This document shows, in pieces, positions 58,493-64,000 of a stretch of DNA of 64,000 nt. How positions within the stretch are numbered: position 1 is the first letter of the stretch; each line of letters starts with the position of its first letter. A model generated the notes under the pieces. It worked only from the letters and a program-made list of their open reading frames with translations, made no database searches and was not told where the DNA came from. The stretch is from Ideonella alba. GTDB taxonomy: Bacteria > Pseudomonadota > Gammaproteobacteria > Burkholderiales > Burkholderiaceae_C. Both the position numbers and the translations under genes were made by a program. Location of the stretch: assembly GCF_018069875.1 (NCBI RefSeq), contig NZ_JAGQDF010000006.1, positions 124,001 through 188,000 of the forward strand. The letters run 5' to 3'.

Positions 58493-59575
58493 TCAGGCGC
58501 CGGTGGTGGTGGAGTCGTTCTTGGCGGTGGCCACGCGCTTGATCGCCGAGGCCGCGGCATGCGCCGTGACGGCCGCGCCGACCACGCCGGCCGCGGTGCC
58601 GCCGATCTTGTCGGCCGTGCCCTCGATGCCGAACTGGTGGATCGTGGTCAGGCGGTCGTAGAACGAGCCCTTGTCCCAGAAGCCGTCCTCCGAGCAGCCG
58701 ATGCAGCCGTGGCCGGCCTTGATCGGGAAGCTGGTGCCCTCGTTCCACATGACCGTGGAGCAGGCGTTGTAGGTGGTCGGCCCCTTGCAGCCCACCTTGT
58801 AGAGGCAGTAGCCCTTGCGCGCGGATTCATCGTCGAAGGCCTCGACGAACTGGCCGGCGTCGAAGTGGGGCCGGCGGTAGCACTTGTCGTGGATGCGCTG
58901 GCTGTAGAACATCTTGGGCCGGCCCTGGCGGTCCAGCTCGGGGATCTTGTCGAAGGTCAGCATGTAGGTGATGACGCCGGTCATCACCTCGGCGATCGGC
59001 GGGCAGCCGGGCACCTTGATGATCGGCTTGTCGGTGATCACCTTGTGGATCGGCGTGGCCTGCGTGGGGTTGGGCTTGGCGGCCTGCACGCAGCCCCAGG
59101 AGGCGCACGAGCCCCAGGCGATCACCGCCTTGGCGTCCTTGGCGACGTGCTTGAGCTTCTCGATGAAGGGCTTGCCCGACTGGATGCAGAACATGCCGTC
59201 CTCGTTGAGCGGCGGGTTCCCTTCGACGGCCAGGATGTAGTTGCCCTTGTACTTGGTCATGATCTCGTCGAGGATCGCCTCGGCCTGGTGGCCGGCGGCA
59301 GCCATCAGCGTGTCGTCGTAGTCGAGCGAGATCATCGACAGCACCACATCCTTGGCCAGCGGGTGGGCCGAGCGGATGAAGCTCTCGGAGCAGCAGGTGC
59401 ATTCCAGGCCGTGCAGCCACAGCACCGGGGTGCGCGGCTTGTTCTCCATCGCATGGGCGATCTGCGGCACGAAGGCGGGCCCCAGACCGAGCGAGGTGGC
59501 GGTCAGCGAGCAGTACTTCATCAGGCTGCGGCGGGAAATGCCCTGCCGCCGCATCACCTCGTAAAAGCTTTCCAT
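58493..59575 (-). CDS. hoxK: membrane-bound [NiFe] hydrogenase small subunit, oxygen-tolerant type
   Basis: A 360-residue precursor with a twin-arginine signal ([10 protein letters not shown], cut near residue 42). The proximal cluster region has [11 protein letters not shown], with Cys at mature positions 17, 19 and 20, and [12 protein letters not shown] with the extra Cys at 120. These six Cys residues mark the [4Fe-3S] cluster of oxygen-tolerant hydrogenases. A C-terminal helix ([20 protein letters not shown]) anchors it to HoxZ. The ATG at 59575 has a GGAGGAG site; an in-frame Met eight codons upstream does not. Confidence 0.97.
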   Translation of the reverse strand: MESFYEVMRRQGISRRSLMKYCSLTATSLGLGPAFVPQIAHAMENKPRTPVLWLHGLECTCCSESFIRSAHPLAKDVVLSMISLDYDDTLMAAAGHQAEAILDEIMTKYKGNYILAVEGNPPLNEDGMFCIQSGKPFIEKLKHVAKDAKAVIAWGSCASWGCVQAAKPNPTQATPIHKVITDKPIIKVPGCPPIAEVMTGVITYMLTFDKIPELDRQGRPKMFYSQRIHDKCYRRPHFDAGQFVEAFDDESARKGYCLYKVGCKGPTTYNACSTVMWNEGTSFPIKAGHGCIGCSEDGFWDKGSFYDRLTTIHQFGIEGTADKIGGTAAGVVGAAVTAHAAASAIKRVATAKNDSTTTGA

Positions 59576-59630
59576 GGGGTCTCCTCCAGACATCGGCACA
59601 CGCCGGGCGCGGCGCGTGTGACCAGCTGTT

Positions 59631-59646
59631 TACAAGGCGCGTGCCC
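59631..59646 (-). promoter_or_regulatory. sigma54 (-24/-12) promoter candidate for hoxK
   Basis: On the minus strand GGGCACGCGCCTTGTA matches the sigma54 consensus TGGCACG-N4-TTGCA at 14 of 16 scored or free positions; the -12 C is a T. Start of transcription would fall about 45 bases before the hoxK ATG. The presence of the sigma54 activator HoxA supports it. Confidence 0.55.
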
Positions 59647-59715
59647 ACTGCGGCCGGGCCAGGGAAAGCCCCATGTGGCCTGCGCAAGTGCTTGTCGGGG
59701 AAAGGGAATTCTTGA

Positions 59716-59734
59716 GCCAGCGCAAGCCGCTGGC
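59716..59734. promoter_or_regulatory. inverted repeat, possible HoxA upstream activator site
   Basis: GCCAGCG and CGCTGGC form a 7-base inverted repeat with spacer CAAGC, about 70-85 bases upstream of the sigma54 element. Distance and symmetry suit an enhancer-binding protein, but no consensus for HoxA is known to me. Confidence 0.35.
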
Positions 59735-59798
59735 CGCCCCGCCACCCACAGGTGGTCAGTGGCTTGCCGATCCGGTCAGGGCACCGGAAGGGGTGTGA

Positions 59799-61475
59799 TC
59801 AGCGGCCTTGGCGGCGGCGCTGCTTGTCGGCGTACATCCGGCTGTCGGCGTCGCGCAGGATCAGGTCGACCTCGTCCTCGACGCCCAGGAACAGCCGGTG
59901 GCCCAGGCTGACGCGCGGCCCCAGGTGCAGGTCGCGCAGTTGCCAGGGCGCCTCGACGGCGTGGGTGATCTTGGCCTCGATCGCCAGCACCGCCTCGGTG
60001 GCCGTGCCCTGCGACGCCCCCAGTTCGGCGCACAGCACCACGAACTCGTCGCCCCCCAGGCGGGCGACGGTGTCGGTTTCACGCACCGCCGCCTTCAGGC
60101 GCCGCGCCACCTCGACCAGGAAGAGGTCGCCCACGTCGTGGCCGTGGGTGTCGTTCAGGCCCTTGAAGCCATCGAGGTCCAGGTAGATCACCGCCGCCCA
60201 GTGGCCGCTGCGGCGGCTGACCTGCTGCGCCTGCAGCAGGCGATCGCGCAGCAGGCGGCGGTTGGGCAACTGGGTCAACGGGTCCAGGAAGGCGAGCGCC
60301 CGGATCTCGGCCTCCAGGGCCTTCTGGCGAGAGATGTCACGCGCGATGGTGGAGGCGCCCGTGATGCGGCCCTGGGCGTCGCGCACCGGCGAGATCGTCA
60401 GCGACATCGGCAGGCGCCGACCATCGCGGCACAGGCGTTCGGTCTCGAGGGCGGTGATCTCCTCGCCCTGCTGCAGGCGCTGGACGATGTCCTGTTCCTG
60501 GTCGAGCAGGTCGTCCGGCACGACGCGCCGCAAGGGCTGGCCGACCATCTCCTGCGCGGTCCAGCCGAAGATGCGTTCGGCGCCGCGGTTCCAGCTGGTG
60601 ACCACGCCGTCCAGCGTCTTGCTGAGGATGGCGTCAGTCGAGGACTCGACGATGGCCGCATGGCGGCGCTGCATCTGGTCGATCTGGCGCCGCGCGCCCA
60701 GGTGCAGCAGCCAGCCGCCCAGCAGCGTGGCCAGCAGCGACACCGCGGCCACTGCGATCATCGCCAGGTCCATGCGGCTCCAGCCGCGGGGAAAGTCCTG
60801 CTCGGGCAGGCCGACGATCACATAGAAGGGGTAGCCGTCGACCCGCTGGTAGGCGTTGAGCCGGGCGATGCCGTCCAGCGCCGTGGGGGCGTTGAAGTCG
60901 CCCGCCTCAGGCGCCAGGGCCACCGCCGAACGCAGGCCGGCCGACACTTCCCGGCTGCCGATCTGGGTGAGGCCGCCGGGCGGCAGCGGATGGCGGTAGA
61001 CCAGGGCCAGGTCGGTGGTGCGGATCGTCGCCGCCCCCAGCGTGCCCAGCGAGACGCGGTCCAGCACCGCACCGAACTGGTCCACCGGGATGGACAGGCT
61101 GACCGGCGGCTTGCCGGGCTGCGCCGACGGGCGCGACAGCACCATCACCCAGGTGCCACGCGCATCGCGCTCGGGGCCGCTCACCGTCAGGCCCGGCGCC
61201 GGGGTCGGGTGGGCCGCCTGCCAGCCGCCGGGCTCGCCGGCCGCTTGCGCGCCCATCTGCGTCAGTCGCAGATCGGCGCGGGCCAGCACGCCGGCCAGCT
61301 GGGCCTCGATCAGCAGCGCCAGGTTGCGCGTCACGCCCTGGGCATAGGCCAGCCGGCGTTCATGTTCCTGCCGCAGCGCCAGCGCCGCGAGCAGCACCAC
61401 CATCGCGGCCACCACCCCCACGGCCAGCGCAAGCGGCCACCAGGCGGAGGACAGGGAGCGGGGCCGGACGGACAT
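59799..61475 (-). CDS. membrane diguanylate cyclase with periplasmic sensor, PAS and GGDEF
   Basis: A 558-residue protein. Helices near residues 12-33 and 295-315 enclose a periplasmic, probably dCACHE-like sensor domain. A PAS domain (about 318-435) includes GVVTSWNRGAERIFGWTAQE, and the GGDEF domain has LARLGG-type active site RLGGDEFVVL (GGDEF at 474-478) plus inhibition site RETD at 465-468. It should make c-di-GMP. It lies upstream of hoxK in the same direction with about 220 bases between, so it is not in the hydrogenase operon. Confidence 0.92.
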   Translation of the reverse strand: MSVRPRSLSSAWWPLALAVGVVAAMVVLLAALALRQEHERRLAYAQGVTRNLALLIEAQLAGVLARADLRLTQMGAQAAGEPGGWQAAHPTPAPGLTVSGPERDARGTWVMVLSRPSAQPGKPPVSLSIPVDQFGAVLDRVSLGTLGAATIRTTDLALVYRHPLPPGGLTQIGSREVSAGLRSAVALAPEAGDFNAPTALDGIARLNAYQRVDGYPFYVIVGLPEQDFPRGWSRMDLAMIAVAAVSLLATLLGGWLLHLGARRQIDQMQRRHAAIVESSTDAILSKTLDGVVTSWNRGAERIFGWTAQEMVGQPLRRVVPDDLLDQEQDIVQRLQQGEEITALETERLCRDGRRLPMSLTISPVRDAQGRITGASTIARDISRQKALEAEIRALAFLDPLTQLPNRRLLRDRLLQAQQVSRRSGHWAAVIYLDLDGFKGLNDTHGHDVGDLFLVEVARRLKAAVRETDTVARLGGDEFVVLCAELGASQGTATEAVLAIEAKITHAVEAPWQLRDLHLGPRVSLGHRLFLGVEDEVDLILRDADSRMYADKQRRRQGR

Positions 61476-61519
61476 GGCAGGGCAAGCCTACCCCAAAGCC
61501 CCACGAAGATGGTCGGAAA

Positions 61520-61544
61520 AAAGCCGGGCTCCAGGCCCGGCTTT
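61520..61544 (-). terminator. rho-independent terminator of the binding-protein gene
   Basis: A 10-base-pair stem AAAGCCGGGC/GCCCGGCTTT with loop TCCAG, followed on the minus strand by a run of six T. It lies 24 bases after the stop of the binding-protein gene. Confidence 0.85.
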
Positions 61545-61567
61545 CGACGCTTATGGCCAGACCGGCC

Positions 61568-62725
61568 TCAGGGCTGGTACTTCCAGGTGCCGCCCTCGAT
61601 CTTGACCATCACCCGGGCGCGCTGGTCCAGGCCCAGGTGGTCGCCGGGCGACATGTTGAAGATGCCGTGGGCGCCGGGCAGTTCCTTGATCTGCTCCAGC
61701 GCGTCCCGCAGCGCGGCGCGGAAGGCCGGCGTGCCCGGCTGGGCCTTCTTCAGCGCCACCGGCACCGCGGCGGACATCAGCAGGCCGGCGTCCCAGGCGT
61801 GGGCGCCGAAGGTGGACACCGAGCCCTTGCCGTGCGCGGCCTCGTACTTGGTGATGTACTCCATCGCGCTCTTCTTCAGCGGGTGGTTGGCCGGCAGCTG
61901 CGCCGCCACCAGCACCGGGCCGGCCGGCAGGTAGGTGCCCTCCACCGCCTTGCCGCCCACACGCAGGAAGTCGTTGTTGGCCACGCCATGGGTCTGGTAG
62001 ACCTTGCCGGCGTAGCCGCGCTCGACCAGGCCGGTCTGCGGCAGCGCGGCCGGCGTGCCCGAGCCGGCGATCAGGATGGCGTCGGGCTTGGCGCCGACCA
62101 GCTTCAGCACCTGGGCAGTGACCGAGGCGTCATTGCGGTTGTAGCGCTCGCTGGCGACGATGTTCAGGCCCTTCAGGCCGGCGGCCTTGCTGAACTCCTG
62201 GAACCAGCCCTCGCCGTAGGCATCGGCAAAGCCGATGAAGCCCACCGTCTTCACGCCCGCATCGGCCATGTGGCTGGCAATGGCCAGCGACATCATGATG
62301 TCGTTCTGGGGCGTCTTGAAGACCCAGCGCTTCTTGGCGTCCATCGGCTCGATGATGCGGGCCGAGGCGGCCATCGAGATCATCGGCACCTGGGCTTCGG
62401 CCACCGCGTCGATCATCGCCAGCGAGTTGGGCGTGGTGGTGCTGCCCAGCACGATGTCGACCTTGTCCTCGGTGATCAGGCGGCGGGTGTTAGTGACCGC
62501 CTTGGTGGTGTCCGAGGCATCGTCCAGCACGATGTAGTTGATCTTCTGGCCGGCGATGGTCTGCGGCATCAGCGCGATCGTGTTCTTCTCGGGAATGCCC
62601 AGCGAGGCCGCCGGGCCGGTGGCCGACACCGTGACGCCGACGTTGATGTCGGCCCAGGCGGCGCCGGCGGCGGCCAGCATCGCGGCCGAGGCGATGAGGG
62701 AATGGATGAGCTTGCGAGCGATCAC
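61568..62725 (-). CDS. branched-chain amino-acid-type ABC transporter binding protein
   Basis: A 385-residue periplasmic protein with signal peptide (about 1-25, ending GAAWA). The mature protein begins DINVGVTVSATGPAASLGIP, the LivK-like peripasmic fold, with RRLITEDKVDIVLGSTTTPN and FIGFADAYGEGWFQEF. Start is GTG, overlapping the TetR stop (GTGA). Together with the adjacent paaK-like gene and a TetR regulator it might bind an aromatic acid rather than an amino acid. No permease genes are in view. Confidence 0.9.
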   Translation of the reverse strand: MIARKLIHSLIASAAMLAAAGAAWADINVGVTVSATGPAASLGIPEKNTIALMPQTIAGQKINYIVLDDASDTTKAVTNTRRLITEDKVDIVLGSTTTPNSLAMIDAVAEAQVPMISMAASARIIEPMDAKKRWVFKTPQNDIMMSLAIASHMADAGVKTVGFIGFADAYGEGWFQEFSKAAGLKGLNIVASERYNRNDASVTAQVLKLVGAKPDAILIAGSGTPAALPQTGLVERGYAGKVYQTHGVANNDFLRVGGKAVEGTYLPAGPVLVAAQLPANHPLKKSAMEYITKYEAAHGKGSVSTFGAHAWDAGLLMSAAVPVALKKAQPGTPAFRAALRDALEQIKELPGAHGIFNMSPGDHLGLDQRARVMVKIEGGTWKYQP

Positions 62726-63387
62726 GTCGTGGTCTCCTTGGTGGATCGGCGGGGGGCACGCACCTTGGTGGGCGCTGTGTTGGAACTCGTGGGGGCTTGC
62801 ACCGCGCCCAGGCCGCCCAGGAACAGGTCGGCCACCATCGGCGCCACCTGCTCGTGGGTCAGCGGCTCGCCGGGGCGGAACCAGGTGAACATCCAGTTGA
62901 TCATGCCGAACAGCAGCATGGTCATGGGCTTGTGCAGATCGGTGTCGCGCAGCGCGGGACGGACATCGCAGACCGCATCGGCAAAGGCCGCCACCACGCC
63001 GCGCTGCACATCCAGCACGCGCTCGCGGCGCTCGGGGTCGAGCAGGTCGACGTCCTCGGTCAGCACGCGGTGCTCGTTGCGGGCGCTGGCGTACTCCTGC
63101 ACGAAGCGGGTGATCAGCGCGCGCAGGCGCGCATCGGGTTCCAGTGGCTCGGCCAGCACCTCGGCCACCACCTGCGCCAGGCGCTGCACATGGCCTTCGG
63201 CCACCAGCGCCAGCAGCTCATTCTTGTCGCGCACATAGTGGTAGAGCGCGGCCTTGGAGACGCCGCAGGCCGCCGCCACCTGGTTCATCGAGGTGGCCAC
63301 ATAGCCCTGCTGCGCGAACAGCGCGGCGGCGTGGCCCAGGATCAGGTCGCGCTGGTCGTCGTAGCCGGAGGAACGCGGTCGGGCCAT
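62722..63387 (-). CDS. TetR-family transcription regulator, PaaR-like context
   Basis: A 221-residue regulator. The N-terminal helix-turn-helix has GYVATSMNQVAAACGVSKAAL followed by YHYVRDKNELL; the ligand domain is helical and includes MLLFGMINWMFTWFRPGEPL, a segment typical of regulators of fatty-acid and phenylacetate degradation. It sits four bases after the paaK gene and overlaps the binding-protein gene, forming an operon. Acyl-CoA effector is inferred. Confidence 0.88.
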   Translation of the reverse strand: MARPRSSGYDDQRDLILGHAAALFAQQGYVATSMNQVAAACGVSKAALYHYVRDKNELLALVAEGHVQRLAQVVAEVLAEPLEPDARLRALITRFVQEYASARNEHRVLTEDVDLLDPERRERVLDVQRGVVAAFADAVCDVRPALRDTDLHKPMTMLLFGMINWMFTWFRPGEPLTHEQVAPMVADLFLGGLGAVQAPTSSNTAPTKVRAPRRSTKETTT

Positions 63388-63390
63388 GGA

Positions 63391-64000
63391 TTACCGGGGT
63401 CGTTTGTCGATGACGCGGCGGGCCTTGCCCACCAGCGTGCGCTCGATCGTGTCGGGCAGGCCCACCTGCACCCGGGTGGACACGCCGATCAGCGTCTTGA
63501 TGCGGTGGGCCAGGTGCTTGGCGATCGCGCCGCGGTCGGCGCCGGCGGCCGAGGGCAGCACCTCGCACAGCACGTCGACCTCGTCGAGGGTGCCCTCGCG
63601 GCTGACGACGATCTGGTACTGGCCCGACAGGCCGTCGGTCTGCAGCACCAGTTCCTCGATCTGCGTGGGGAACATGTTCACACCACGGATGATCAGCATG
63701 TCATCCGAGCGGCCGACGATCTTGCCCATGCGCCGCATGCTGCGCGCGGTGGGCGGCAGCAGGCGCGTGAGGTCCCGGGTGCGGTAGCGCACGATCGGGA
63801 AGGCCTCCTTGGTCAGCGAGGTGAAGACCAGCTCGCCCTCGGGCGTGCCGCTGGCCGGGTCGTAGGGCAGCACGTCACCGGTCTCGGGGTCGATGATCTC
63901 GGCCAGGAAATGGTCTTCCCAGATCACCGGGCCGTCCTTGGTCTCGACGCACTCGTTGGCCACGCCCGGGCCCATCACCTCGGACAGGCCGTAGATGTCG
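63391..64000 (-). CDS. paaK: phenylacetate-CoA ligase, 3' part (runs out of the window)
   Basis: The C-terminal 202 codons of an adenylate-forming ligase; the 5' end is beyond base 64000. DIYGLSEVMGPGVA at the window edge is the PaaK signature, followed by TGDVLPYDPASGTPEGELVF, RYRTRDLT and the C-terminal domain with RGVNMFPTQIEELVL. The enzyme activates phenylacetate to phenylacetyl-CoA, the first step of aerobic degradation. It is followed by the TetR regulator. Confidence 0.93.
   Translation of the reverse strand, partial: DIYGLSEVMGPGVANECVETKDGPVIWEDHFLAEIIDPETGDVLPYDPASGTPEGELVFTSLTKEAFPIVRYRTRDLTRLLPPTARSMRRMGKIVGRSDDMLIIRGVNMFPTQIEELVLQTDGLSGQYQIVVSREGTLDEVDVLCEVLPSAAGADRGAIAKHLAHRIKTLIGVSTRVQVGLPDTIERTLVGKARRVIDKRPR

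Noticed and set aside
59685..59694. CAAGTGCTTG as a HoxA binding site
   Set aside because: Arms are only four bases, so it is expected by chance; the 7-base inverted repeat at 59716-59734 is a better candidate.
59771..59788. TCCGGT/ACCGGA hairpin as terminator of the PAS-GGDEF gene
   Set aside because: The stem is six pairs and no T-run follows on the minus strand.

Overview
The window is GC-rich (about 70 percent) betaproteobacterial chromosome. Protein families and the hydrogenase gene order point to Burkholderiales, plausibly the Rubrivivax/Leptothrix/Ideonella group; the genus is not proven from sequence alone.

Layout. 1-25.3 kb is ordinary chromosome: a two-component pair (LuxR-type regulator and hybrid kinase), a TonB receptor, a retropepsin-like protease, a small-molecule kinase, an RhlE-type RNA helicase, two oligopeptidases, YaeQ, a quinone oxidoreductase, an EamA exporter, a DUF4212/sodium-solute symporter operon, prfB with an intact programmed frameshift, a HAD phosphatase, pepN, fbp and a membrane protein ending at a tRNA-Thr(CGT) gene. 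25.33-31.80 kb is a 6.4-kb integrative mobilizable element inserted in the 3' end of that tRNA. It is bounded by 61-bp perfect direct repeats and carries a tyrosine integrase, an excisionase-like protein, a MobV relaxase, a DUF3800 protein and several unknown small genes. 31.9-59.6 kb is a complete locus for an oxygen-tolerant membrane-bound [NiFe] hydrogenase with its maturation genes and an H2-sensing regulatory hydrogenase: hoxKG, hupE, hoxZ, hoxMLOQRTV, hypABFCDE, hoxX, hoxA, hoxBC, hoxJ. 59.8-64 kb holds a PAS-GGDEF diguanylate cyclase, a branched-chain amino-acid-type binding protein, a TetR regulator and the 3' part of a phenylacetate-CoA ligase gene.

How the parts work together. HoxK/HoxG with cytochrome b HoxZ would feed electrons from H2 into the respiratory chain. 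HoxM-V and Hyp proteins build and protect the metal centres, HupE probably imports nickel, and HoxX supplies the active-site CO under air. HoxBC senses H2 and signals through kinase HoxJ to the NtrC-type activator HoxA; a sigma54-like promoter lies upstream of hoxK. The gene order matches Cupriavidus necator, but with extra genes: an orphan HigA-like regulator, an unknown wHTH-like gene between hypE and hoxX, and above all a c-di-GMP module inside the sensing block. That module is a globin-coupled diguanylate cyclase divergent from hoxB, plus an HD-GYP response regulator and a hybrid kinase placed between hoxC and hoxJ. This suggests that H2 sensing, O2 sensing and c-di-GMP signalling are joined here, which I regard as the most promising candidate for an undescribed system in the window.
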